NCBI GenBank assembly: GCA_016188895.1
Contig: JACPGZ010000041.1
Coordinates: 1 to 42,400, forward strand
Direction of reading: 5' to 3'
DNA: 42,400 bases
Source: Candidatus Pacearchaeota archaeon
GTDB taxonomy: Archaea; Nanobdellota; Nanobdellia; Pacearchaeales; GW2011-AR1
Both the position numbers and the translations under genes were made by a program. Below the pieces are notes generated by a model. The model searched no databases. It saw nothing but the letters and a program-made list of their open reading frames with translations, and was not told the origin of the DNA. Below, one piece after another: positions 26,234 to 35,254 of the stretch (position 1 is its first letter; every line of letters starts with the position of its first letter).

Positions 26234-27114
26234 TAACACAAAATAACTTCATCTTTGCTGATATAAAGAGTTCTCTCTGCCTGGCTTACAATTCCTCCTC
26301 CATCTTCAACAAGCTGCGGATAATGCTTTATTATTCCATTCTGCTCAAGGATACGCAAGGAAAATAAAGCTCTTGAAGAAAATTCCTTAACAATCCATCG
26401 CGAGCAGAAAGGAAGTGTCTTGTAATTATGCTCAATAAATTGAATAATCTTTCTTGCAAGTTCGTCTCTAACAGGCTTTTTTTTAATCAAAGCATATATC
26501 CCGCTTTCTCCGCCTTCATGAACACTCCCATTTCCATTTGTTGCAAACGGTTCAATTGCATAATACCCTTCCCCCAAAACATTATCATTTTTGTTGTCAT
26601 AATTTGGAACAGTTTTTCCAGCATGAATGATGTAGGGGGCAATTCCATGACCCGACAGATTTCTTATAGGAGCAAATCCATGCTTCATAATGCTTTTTTG
26701 GATTATTTCGCCAGCTTGTGAAAAACTCATCTTGCTGTTAATCTCGTTCAAGACATTTTTCAAAGCCTCTTCAGCCGCATGAATAAGTCTATTGTTATTT
26801 TCATTATGCTCAAGATTCAAGGAAAACGCATTGTCAGAGATATAACCATCAATGTGAACTCCGAAATCAATCTTCAACAATCCTTTTGCAGTTGATTTAT
26901 CATCAATGCTTGGAGTGTAGTGTGCAGCTACATGATTTATAGATGTATTTACTGGAAACGCAGGCTTTCCTCCAAGCTCTTCTATCTTTTTTTCAATCTT
27001 CTCAGCAATCTCAAGCAAGAGCATATCTTTTTTGATAAAACCTTTTGCATATGGAATAATCATTTGAGCTATCTCGCCGGCTTTCTTCAGCTTTTCAATT
27101 TCCTCACTATTCAT
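26233..27114 (-). CDS. map: Methionine aminopeptidase, type II
   Basis: FPVNTSINHVAAHYTP, KIDFGVHIDGYISDNA, LSGHGIAPYIIHAGKTVPNY. Confidence 0.93.
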   Translation of the reverse strand: MNSEEIEKLKKAGEIAQMIIPYAKGFIKKDMLLLEIAEKIEKKIEELGGKPAFPVNTSINHVAAHYTPSIDDKSTAKGLLKIDFGVHIDGYISDNAFSLNLEHNENNNRLIHAAEEALKNVLNEINSKMSFSQAGEIIQKSIMKHGFAPIRNLSGHGIAPYIIHAGKTVPNYDNKNDNVLGEGYYAIEPFATNGNGSVHEGGESGIYALIKKKPVRDELARKIIQFIEHNYKTLPFCSRWIVKEFSSRALFSLRILEQNGIIKHYPQLVEDGGGIVSQAERTLYISKDEVILC

Positions 27115-27168
27115 AAAAATTGGTTTATCTTATGATTTATATAACTTATGTCAGAAATCGGAGATTTC

Positions 27169-27393
27169 TTAATTCTTAAATCCTGTTCTGGCGCCGCATT
27201 CAGGGCAGAATTTTTCATCGCCTGTAAGGTTGATTCTGCACTGGGGGCAAATTGTCGGGTCTTTTCTTTTTTCAATCACAGCCTTGTAGCCAGCTCTTCC
27301 ACTGACAATCTTGCCAAATGCAGATGCGACTGCTTCAGAATCCATGTATTTCCTTAAGTCACGATTGCTTGTCATTTTTATTCCAATGCCCAT
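27169..27393 (-). CDS. Zinc-ribbon protein
   Basis: CPQCRINLTGDEKFCPECG. Confidence 0.65.
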   Translation of the reverse strand: MGIGIKMTSNRDLRKYMDSEAVASAFGKIVSGRAGYKAVIEKRKDPTICPQCRINLTGDEKFCPECGARTGFKN

Positions 27394-27404
27394 TCTCTAT
27401 GCCC

Positions 27405-27463
27405 CGCGATGCCCTACGCAGTGGGCTAGTTCTATGCAACTGCGATGCCCTATGCAATGGGCT
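27405..27463. repeat. Dispersed hairpin repeat, two tandem copies
   Basis: CGATGCCCTACGCAGTGGGCTA and CGATGCCCTATGCAATGGGCT. Confidence 0.8.
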
Positions 27464-27515
27464 GGAATGGGCTTTTTATCCTCTAATAAAAATATATTTT
27501 TAAAGGTTTTGATTT

Positions 27516-27848
27516 TTAATCCTGATAAATCAATCTTCTATATGCCCATGCCACTAGAATAAAAACCAATCCAACAATAACATAAATCAGTCCACTTGTT
27601 AGATTAGGGAGCAATGAATCAAGAAATACAGCAATGCCAAATGCAATCAGAATATAGCCAGCAACCATAATATTTACAGAGTTCATGTAGCGCTTCCATT
27701 TCTCTCTGAATCTTATAAAGTTCTTTGAATCCTTTAGCGAGTCTTCTATGCCCTCTTCAACAGAAAAGATAAGAGAAGAGAAAAAATCATGAAGATATTT
27801 ACTAAAAATATTCTTTTCTCTAAAATTCTTTTTCTTAGCCATAATCAA
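27516..27848 (-). CDS. Small membrane protein
   Basis: Two TM segments, basic N-terminus. Confidence 0.6.
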   Translation of the reverse strand: MIMAKKKNFREKNIFSKYLHDFFSSLIFSVEEGIEDSLKDSKNFIRFREKWKRYMNSVNIMVAGYILIAFGIAVFLDSLLPNLTSGLIYVIVGLVFILVAWAYRRLIYQD

Positions 27849-27853
27849 ACAGT

Positions 27854-28021
27854 TTACTTGAGCTTTTTTCTCGCGCGCTTAATAGCTTTTTTTAAAGTAG
27901 ATTCAGCCAGTCTTTTTTGCTTTGCCACATATTCCTTAACTAAAGGATCTCTCATTGCCATCTTAACCAGCTTCTTGCTATTTTTTAGCAATCTCTTTGC
28001 TCTTTTTCTCTTTTTTGCCAT
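27854..28021 (-). CDS. Small highly basic protein (55 aa)
   Basis: MAKKRKRAKRLLKNSKKLVKMAMRDPLVKEYVAKQKRLAESTLKKAIKRARKKLK; below the ORF track cutoff. Confidence 0.55.
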   Translation of the reverse strand: MAKKRKRAKRLLKNSKKLVKMAMRDPLVKEYVAKQKRLAESTLKKAIKRARKKLK

Positions 28022-28104
28022 AGCAGATTAAATAAAATTTGATATTTAAATCTTTGTTTTAGATTGATAAAATCTTTAAGTATAAGAAATTGTATTGAAA
28101 TAAG

Positions 28105-28606
28105 ATGGAAGCGAAAAAGAGTTATTTTGATGGAAGAACAATGCATATTGATGTTAGTAGAAGATTTTATCAAAGAGGAGATAGTGGAATAGCATTTAAA
28201 ATCATTCCAACTAATGAACATAAAGGAATAGTTCTTTCAAATAAGTTAAAGAGGGGATTAAAAAGAGGCCTTAATATCGAGAAAGATTACGCACTACTCT
28301 CTGCTATTTGATAATTTAGTAATTTGTAATGATGAGCTTTACAGAGATACTAAAAAATATTTGGATTTACTTTTTGAAGGAAATAAAAAATATTCTTCTA
28401 AATTTATTACCTCCTTAAGTAAATTAAGAGAAGTTTCAGGAGATTCTAAAATTCGTTCGTATGCAGATAATATTGCAAATATTTACAGAAGAAAAGCATT
28501 AAAGCCATTAAGAAGAAAGCAGAAGGGAATAGTATTAAACCCAGTTGATATAAATTACCAAAAAATAAAGGAAAAATTAGAAGAAATTAAAAGGAAGGTA
28601 AAGTAA
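28105..28606 (+). pseudogene. Hypothetical protein, apparently one gene with a frameshift near 28290-28310
   Basis: Frame of 28361-28606 stays open upstream (HYSLLFDNLVICNDELYRDTKKYLDLLFEG) to the end of 28105-28311. Confidence 0.5.
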
Positions 28607-28754
28607 GTGGGTGGTGAATTTTCCTAACCAATTACACGCATTAGCGCTGGACACCTTACATATATAAGGCTTTTACAGGGTTCAGTCCACTTACAAAATA
28701 CATAAAACATAGAAGTATATAAAACTTTCGCAATTTGGAATTTTTGGACATTTT

Positions 28755-28778
28755 CAGATTTGATAAAATCTTTAAATA
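28755..28778. promoter_or_regulatory. Palindrome overlapping TATA-like box upstream of RM gene
   Basis: AGATTTGATAAAATCTTTAAATAT; near-identical AGATTGATAAAATCTTTAAGTAT upstream of 28105. Confidence 0.5.
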
Positions 28779-28790
28779 TGTGTTTCTTGA

Positions 28791-31478
28791 TTGAATGGGA
28801 TGATAACGAAAGAAGAAGCGAAAGATAAGTTAAAAAGACTAATATCAGATTTCCCTAAACATACATATCATAATGAAGAAAATTTGAAGTTTAACTATAT
28901 AGAACCCTTGCTTATGGAAATTTTAGGCTGGGATAGAGAAAATATAATTAAAGAACAGAGAGTTTTGAAGGGGAGAGCAGATTATATATTGAAGATTGGC
29001 AACGAAGAAGTTTTGGTTATTGAAACTAAACGCCCAAATGTCTCGCTAAATGAAGAAGAAGGTAGGCAGGCTGTTTCCTATGCTTATCACAGAAAGATTA
29101 AGTTTGCTGTTCTAACTAATTTTAAAGAAATTAAAGTTTATCATGCCTTAAGCAATATTAAAAATATCGATAAGAATTTATTAAAATTTGAAACAGGCGG
29201 ATTATTTAGAATTCCGATTGACCAATTCTTAACAAATTTTGATAAACTTTTTCTTTTATCTAGAGAAAGTTTTGAGAAAGGAGAAATAAATAAACTTTTA
29301 TCAAAGAAAGATGAAAAATTAGCTAAGCCAATTGATAAAAGTATCTTAGACGATTTACTTGAGATTAGAGAATGGCTATCGAAAGATCTTAAGAAATTAA
29401 GATTGCATCTTACGAAAGAACAGATTGATGAAATTGTACAGATTCTTATTGACCGATTCATATTTATGCGTTCGGTAGAAGATCGAGGCTTAGAGGAAAG
29501 AGATTTCTTATTAAAAATGGTTAAAGACTTTCAAGAAGGCAGAACTAATAAAAGGTTATGGGAATCTCTCAAAATAAAATTCAAGATTTTTGATAAGGAA
29601 TATAACTCTAATCTCTTTAGTGAAGGATTACTCGAAAAAGAAGGCTTTTTTGATGAGCAAATCTTGAGTAAGGTGATCAAAGAACTTTATTTTGGGAATG
29701 AAGGGCAACAAGAACGTTATATGTTTGATGAAATTCCAGGAGATTTGTTGGGAAGTATTTATGAACAATATTTAGGAACTGTTTTACAAGGAACAGAAAA
29801 GCGAGTAAAACTTGAATCAGAAAGTGGAAAAAGAAAGAAGATGGGAATTTATTACACACCATCTTATATTGTTGATTATATTGTAAAAAATACAGTAGGA
29901 GAATACATCAAAGATAAAACAATTGATGAAATTTTAGAAGTTAGAATTCTTGATCCTGCTTGCGGTTCTGGAAGTTTCTTAACAAAAGCATTTCAAGAAG
30001 TTGCCAAAGCAATAGAGGAAAGATTAAAGAAAGGGGAAAAGGCAAAAAATTATCAAGCATTTCAAAGTTATAATGGAAGATTAACATTAGGACAAAAAGC
30101 AACTATTTTATTGAATTGTATTCATGGTGTTGATTTAGATGAAAAGGCTGTTGAACTTGCACAATTAATTCTTTTATTAAAGCTTTTGGAAGATGAAACC
30201 CCAGAAACAAAAAGACGGCTTTTGCCAAATATGAAAGACAACATAAAAAATGGAAATTCTTTAATTGATGACCCAAAAATTGCAGGAAATAAGGCTTTCA
30301 ACTGGCATGCCCAATTCCCAGATGTTTTTAGACAAGGCGGATTTGATGTTGTTATTGGAAATCCGCCGTATGGTGCCAAATTAACAAATGAAGAAAAGAA
30401 ATATCTTGATAAAAATATAATAAAAGACAAATCTCAAGACACTGCTAATTATTTCATAACTAAAAATATTAAATTATTAAAAATAAATGGCAAGTTAGGA
30501 TTTATAGTACCAAAGGGGCTAAGTTATGTTCCCTCTTCACAGAATGTAAGGGAGGAAGTGATAAAGAATAAAATAAATTTCTTAATTGATGTTTCTGAAG
30601 CATTTGGAAAAGATGTACAATATGAGCAATTGATTATTATTATTTCAAAGGAGGATAGAGATTATAATAATTTTATAAATGGATTTTTTGCGAATGGTAA
30701 ATTTAATGAAAACCAATCTCCCAAAGAGATATTATCAAAAGAAAGACTCTTGATGTGGATAAATAATCACAATTTTAATATAATTAAGAAAATAATAAAT
30801 AATTCTATAAAATTAGATGAGATAGCTAAATCAAGAAGAGGGTTAGGTTGCAACAAATATGTCTCTACTGAAAAAAATGATTTTATCTGTCTTAAAGGGC
30901 AAAATGTTCAGAGATATCGTTTAGATAGAAGAAATTATATTTCTAAAAATAAGATAAATCAAGAATATAAATGGCTTCTAACTGATAAAATAATTGCCCA
31001 AGAAATAGTTGGAAGGTACGGTAAACCTTTGTTTGGAAATTTCAGAAATGTACAGCTTAAAGCAACTTTAGATTTAGATAATTCACTAACTTTAGACACC
31101 GTGGTAAATATCTTTAATATAGAAGGATATGATATAAAATTTGTGTTAGCTTTACTTAATTCAAGATTAATGTCTTGGTTTTTTCATATTTATTTTTACA
31201 ATAAAGCACAAATAACAGTGCATTTCGGCAACGAATATGTAAGAAACTTCCCAATTCCTAAAAAAATAGACAAAAAACAAGAACAAAAAGTAACTTCTTT
31301 GGTAGATGAAATGCTAAAATTGCAGAAACAACTTCACGAAGGAAATCCAACAGGAAATGAAAAAGAAAGGTTAGAACAGCAAATCAAAAATATTGATTAT
31401 GAAATTGACCAAGAAGTTTATAAGCTGTATGGGTTGACCAAAGAGGAGATTAAAATTGTTGAGGAGAGTTTGAAATGA
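28791..31478 (+). CDS. Type IIG restriction-modification enzyme (HsdR_N-like nuclease + N6-adenine methylase)
   Basis: RADYILKIGNEEVLVIETKRP, DPACGSGSFL motif I, NPPYG motif IV, LYGLTKEEIKIVEESLK tail. Confidence 0.9.
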   Translation: MNGMITKEEAKDKLKRLISDFPKHTYHNEENLKFNYIEPLLMEILGWDRENIIKEQRVLKGRADYILKIGNEEVLVIETKRPNVSLNEEEGRQAVSYAYHRKIKFAVLTNFKEIKVYHALSNIKNIDKNLLKFETGGLFRIPIDQFLTNFDKLFLLSRESFEKGEINKLLSKKDEKLAKPIDKSILDDLLEIREWLSKDLKKLRLHLTKEQIDEIVQILIDRFIFMRSVEDRGLEERDFLLKMVKDFQEGRTNKRLWESLKIKFKIFDKEYNSNLFSEGLLEKEGFFDEQILSKVIKELYFGNEGQQERYMFDEIPGDLLGSIYEQYLGTVLQGTEKRVKLESESGKRKKMGIYYTPSYIVDYIVKNTVGEYIKDKTIDEILEVRILDPACGSGSFLTKAFQEVAKAIEERLKKGEKAKNYQAFQSYNGRLTLGQKATILLNCIHGVDLDEKAVELAQLILLLKLLEDETPETKRRLLPNMKDNIKNGNSLIDDPKIAGNKAFNWHAQFPDVFRQGGFDVVIGNPPYGAKLTNEEKKYLDKNIIKDKSQDTANYFITKNIKLLKINGKLGFIVPKGLSYVPSSQNVREEVIKNKINFLIDVSEAFGKDVQYEQLIIIISKEDRDYNNFINGFFANGKFNENQSPKEILSKERLLMWINNHNFNIIKKIINNSIKLDEIAKSRRGLGCNKYVSTEKNDFICLKGQNVQRYRLDRRNYISKNKINQEYKWLLTDKIIAQEIVGRYGKPLFGNFRNVQLKATLDLDNSLTLDTVVNIFNIEGYDIKFVLALLNSRLMSWFFHIYFYNKAQITVHFGNEYVRNFPIPKKIDKKQEQKVTSLVDEMLKLQKQLHEGNPTGNEKERLEQQIKNIDYEIDQEVYKLYGLTKEEIKIVEESLK

Positions 31479-32095
31479 ATAATCTATTTTCTGGAACACA
31501 AGAAAAAACATTTTATTTATGGATAGACCTTAATAACCCTATAGTTAAACACAATTTCAAAATTGGTTCTTTTGTTTCATCTAATTTTCTCCCTGCAAAG
31601 GGGGAAGACCATTTAATGTTTTTGCCAAATCCTAATTTCAGTAATTTTATAAGTCCTTTTCAAATGAATCTTCTTAATAGCTATCTTGCGGAATATAATT
31701 TAGAATTGAGTAGAAGAGCTTTCTATAAAAATTATCCAAATAGATTAGTCGCGACATTCTTATTTGATTATAAAGAGGAGGCGGACAAATATAAAGAAAG
31801 AAATCAAGAACTTGTAAAAAATAGAAAGTTGGTAAAAGGAAAATCTTTTGGAAATTGTATTTATTCGAAACATGATTTATCATGGATAGACTTTCTTAGA
31901 CTGAATGGTTCAAAAGATCAAGAAACCATTAATAATATTTGTAAATCTTATTGGGAAGGAAAAGTTGTCAAAGAATGCAAATTAATGCATTTTGGTAGCG
32001 AGTGGTCTGAAGACTCAATTTTTGAGATTCTTTTCTATGGAAAGATAAATTTTGACAAAGAAGAGCAGAAAATTATTGAGGAGAGCTTGAAATGA
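31475..32095 (+). CDS. Hypothetical protein in RM operon, ends IIEESLK
   Basis: ATGA overlap with RM gene. Confidence 0.65.
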   Translation: MNNLFSGTQEKTFYLWIDLNNPIVKHNFKIGSFVSSNFLPAKGEDHLMFLPNPNFSNFISPFQMNLLNSYLAEYNLELSRRAFYKNYPNRLVATFLFDYKEEADKYKERNQELVKNRKLVKGKSFGNCIYSKHDLSWIDFLRLNGSKDQETINNICKSYWEGKVVKECKLMHFGSEWSEDSIFEILFYGKINFDKEEQKIIEESLK

Positions 32096-32505
32096 CAGAA
32101 GAAGAAACTGAAAATGAAGAAGAGAAAATAGTAAAGGCTTCTTGCAGCTTTTGTGGAAAAGAAATAGAATGTCCAGAAAAAATGCTAAAGGTTGATAAAC
32201 ACATGTGCTATGAATGTTATAAAAATCCTCCAGTAGAAATATCAGAAAAAGAATTGTCTAAAATCCATATAGATATTCCAATAAATAAACTAAATGAAAT
32301 GTTTTATGATGCAGTAGCTACTCAAATGAAAGAAATAGCCTTTCCTAAGATATGGCAAGAACGCAAATCAGAACTTAAAGAAATATCAAAAAAAGAATTA
32401 GCTGAGTTAATGTTCTTAGAGGGTGCGATGGCAGGGGCTGGGTTTTTATTCGAAACCATGAAAGATAAGGAAGAAAATGATATTGTCGAGGAGAGTTTAA
32501 AGTGA
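32092..32505 (+). CDS. Zinc-finger hypothetical protein in RM operon, ends IVEESLK
   Basis: CSFCGKEIECP...MCYECY; ATGA overlap. Confidence 0.65.
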   Translation: MTEEETENEEEKIVKASCSFCGKEIECPEKMLKVDKHMCYECYKNPPVEISEKELSKIHIDIPINKLNEMFYDAVATQMKEIAFPKIWQERKSELKEISKKELAELMFLEGAMAGAGFLFETMKDKEENDIVEESLK

Positions 32506-32906
32506 ATGATTTAGAATTAATGGACGAAATGCAGAAAAATCACAGTTTCCAAGGGCAGATGAATGGTATGGCTAAGTCTATTGAAATAGTAATAGATAAA
32601 ATTTTAGAGCAAAACGACGTAAAACCACGAGGGTCATTTGGGAATAGAATTAAACAATTTAAGGAAGTCTGTCCAGAATTTCCTGAATTGCTTGGAGATT
32701 TAATGAACTTTAATGAGTTCTGGAACATTACGAAACATGGGGTAATAATTATGGGTGCGGACATATCGGAGTCTTTTTTTAAGGATGAGGAAACACACAA
32801 GTTTAATCAACAAAGGAAAGAAGAGATATCTAAGAACTTTACAGAAGTTATGAAAAAACTAATAGTGATTTCTAAAAAAAAAGTTATTGAAGAGAGTTTG
32901 AAATGA
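32502..32906 (+). CDS. Helical hypothetical protein in RM operon, ends VIEESLK
   Basis: GTG start in overlap; FNEFWNITKHG reminiscent of HEPN-like folds (weak). Confidence 0.6.
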   Translation: MNDLELMDEMQKNHSFQGQMNGMAKSIEIVIDKILEQNDVKPRGSFGNRIKQFKEVCPEFPELLGDLMNFNEFWNITKHGVIIMGADISESFFKDEETHKFNQQRKEEISKNFTEVMKKLIVISKKKVIEESLK

Positions 32907-33376
32907 GTGAAACAATATTAGATTATGATAAAATAATATGGGAAGTTTTTGCCATCGGAGTTACTGCTTCTATTATAATCTTGTATAATGTCGTAAATTT
33001 AGAAAGTAAAATACCTAAGAACTTTGATGTTTTGGTACTGATTCTTGGTTTTTCTATACTAATCTATTCTTCCATTTTGTTTTTAGGTTATAATTTTAAA
33101 AAAAGTATTTTTATTAACTCAGATTCTAAAAATAAAATTAAGGAAAAGCTAGAAAAGAGTTGGTATCCTAGAGCAAGATGGATGGCAGAAATAATATTAC
33201 TTTTTATAATAATATTATATTTTAAAGCATTCACGGAAAAATGGATCCCAATAGTTATTCTATTGATTACCATAGTAATTTGTAGTATTGCTAATTGTTG
33301 TGCTAAGAAAAAAGTTCAAAAAAACAATTGGGTAGGTTATTGTAATTATTTTAAATCTTATTTTCGCTGTCAATAA
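32903..33376 (+). CDS. Four-TM membrane protein in RM operon
   Basis: ATGA overlap, four hydrophobic segments. Confidence 0.6.
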   Translation: MSETILDYDKIIWEVFAIGVTASIIILYNVVNLESKIPKNFDVLVLILGFSILIYSSILFLGYNFKKSIFINSDSKNKIKEKLEKSWYPRARWMAEIILLFIIILYFKAFTEKWIPIVILLITIVICSIANCCAKKKVQKNNWVGYCNYFKSYFRCQ

Positions 33377-33521
33377 CTCTTTCTTCAAACACCCTCACCA
33401 TCTGAGGACTTGGCAAATCTATGTCGTGCTGGACAAAAATTGGGTAGATGTTATCGAGGAGAGTCTTAATTAAATAATAGGCCATAGTTACATTATTAAA
33501 TATCAAAATATTAGGTAAAAT

Positions 33522-33719
33522 ATGGAAGGCAAAGAACAGGGGCTAAGAGAAAGGTTTCTAAAAATTTATGCAGATATTCCCTTAAATTTAAGAAAAGAGA
33601 TAATCCTTGTTTTAGAAAATGAACCGATTAGTTGGAATGTCGCTTTTGTTGAAGTGACAAATAAAACTCATAAATCAACAATAATATTAAAAAAATTAAA
33701 TGAATTAAGAATAATTTAA
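33522..33719 (+). CDS. Small protein, possible winged-helix
   Basis: ILVLENEPISWNVAFVEVTNKTHKSTIILKKLNELRII. Confidence 0.5.
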   Translation: MEGKEQGLRERFLKIYADIPLNLRKEIILVLENEPISWNVAFVEVTNKTHKSTIILKKLNELRII

Positions 33720-33720
33720 A

Positions 33721-33939
33721 ATGGAAGAAAAAGAAAAAATTACAGAAGAAATAAAAAAACTTGTTATAGCGAGATTAGAAGTCCTTCCAGAAAATAAAAA
33801 AGTATCTATCGGAAATTTTGGTGAATTTAGTAAAAGTGAATTAATAGATAATGTAAATAAAAATACCGAAATTGGAAATAAAATTATAGAAATAGAACTA
33901 GAATTTTTAAGAGCTATGAAAAAAGGAATAATACAATGA
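33721..33939 (+). CDS. Small helical protein, partner of caspase-like protease
   Basis: 72 aa; 4-nt overlap with next gene. Confidence 0.55.
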   Translation: MEEKEKITEEIKKLVIARLEVLPENKKVSIGNFGEFSKSELIDNVNKNTEIGNKIIEIELEFLRAMKKGIIQ

Positions 33940-34577
33940 ATTTTAATTTTTTGCTCACGAGACCAGAACATGATGATACAACTTTTTATTTGTCCAACTG
34001 GTGTAAAGATGGTCTTGATTTAGCAGGAAAAAAGGGAGCAAAAATTAGCGACTTACATCGTGATAAGGCAAATAAAAAGGAGTTTGAAGGAAGAGTTTAT
34101 AAATCTTGTCCGGAATTTATTGTTTTCAATGGACATGGAGACGAAAATTCTGTTACAGGGCATAAGAATGAAGAGCTAATCTCGGTAGAAAGTGATGAAA
34201 AATTTTTAAAGTTAAATATAGTTTATGCAATTTCTTGTCGTTCTGCTAAAAATTTAGGTAAAAAATGTATTGAAAAAGGAACAAATTGTTATGTGGGCTA
34301 TACAGATGATTTTATTTTTGTTTACGAAAAAGAAAAAATAAGCAGACCATTAACTGACGAAACTGCTAAACTTTTTTTGGAACCATCAAAATTATTCATA
34401 GAAGCGGTAATCAAAAATAATTCCGTGAAAGATGCTCTAGAGCGCTCAAAGAAAAAAATTCAAGAAAACTTCATTAAAACTTTGTCTGGAGACGAACAAG
34501 AAACTACTCTGGCAAGGTATCTTTGGTGGAACTCAAGAAATTTTATATCTCTAGGAAATCAAAATGCTACAATATGA
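33936..34577 (+). CDS. Caspase/gingipain/CHAT-like (clan CD) cysteine peptidase
   Basis: FIVFNGHGDENSVTGH (His) and IVYAISCRSAKNLG (Cys) with alternating beta strands. Confidence 0.7.
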   Translation: MNFNFLLTRPEHDDTTFYLSNWCKDGLDLAGKKGAKISDLHRDKANKKEFEGRVYKSCPEFIVFNGHGDENSVTGHKNEELISVESDEKFLKLNIVYAISCRSAKNLGKKCIEKGTNCYVGYTDDFIFVYEKEKISRPLTDETAKLFLEPSKLFIEAVIKNNSVKDALERSKKKIQENFIKTLSGDEQETTLARYLWWNSRNFISLGNQNATI

Positions 34578-35212
34578 AAATGACCTACATTCTCTCCCCA
34601 TCTTCATTGAATCTTCTTGAGGAATGCCCGAGATGTTTTTATTTGCAAGTTGTCAGAAAAATAAGAAGGCCAAGAGGACCAATGTCTTCTATTCCGATAA
34701 AGATGGATTCTATTATTAAGAAGTACTTTGATATTTATAGGGAGAAAGGAATTTTACCGCCATTAATTGAAAAGAAGGTTAAAGGTGTTCTTCCTCTTGA
34801 TATGCCAAAAACATTATACTATGAAGATGAAAATAATGGAATAAAACTAAAAGGACTCCCAGACGAGTATTTACAAACTGAAGATGAAGCTATTGTCCCT
34901 TTTGACCATAAAACTAAAAGCAAAGCTCCAAAAGAAACGCATCCACGCTATCAGCTACAATTAGAATGCTATACTTTTCTTTTAGAAGCTAATGGATATA
35001 AAACTAAGAATTTTGGATATTTAGCTTATTATCATCCAGAGCAATGCGAGATACATAATGGAATGGATATTCAGGTGAATATTATCAAAGTCAAAACTGA
35101 CCCAGAAAGAGTTAAGAAAGCTCTCAAAAAGGCTTCTGAAATCTTAAATGGAAAACTGCCTAAAATTAACAGAACATGCGAATATTGCAAGTGGAAAGGA
35201 ATAAAATTATAA
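34574..35212 (+). CDS. PD-(D/E)XK nuclease, Cas4/RecB-like with Cys cluster
   Basis: LSPSSLNLLEECPRCFYLQ, IVPFDHKTKSKAP, C-terminal CEYCKW. Confidence 0.8.
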   Translation: MKMTYILSPSSLNLLEECPRCFYLQVVRKIRRPRGPMSSIPIKMDSIIKKYFDIYREKGILPPLIEKKVKGVLPLDMPKTLYYEDENNGIKLKGLPDEYLQTEDEAIVPFDHKTKSKAPKETHPRYQLQLECYTFLLEANGYKTKNFGYLAYYHPEQCEIHNGMDIQVNIIKVKTDPERVKKALKKASEILNGKLPKINRTCEYCKWKGIKL

Positions 35213-35254
35213 TTAATCCTCAGATAATTCTATAAACTCTTTTTTCTTTTAATA

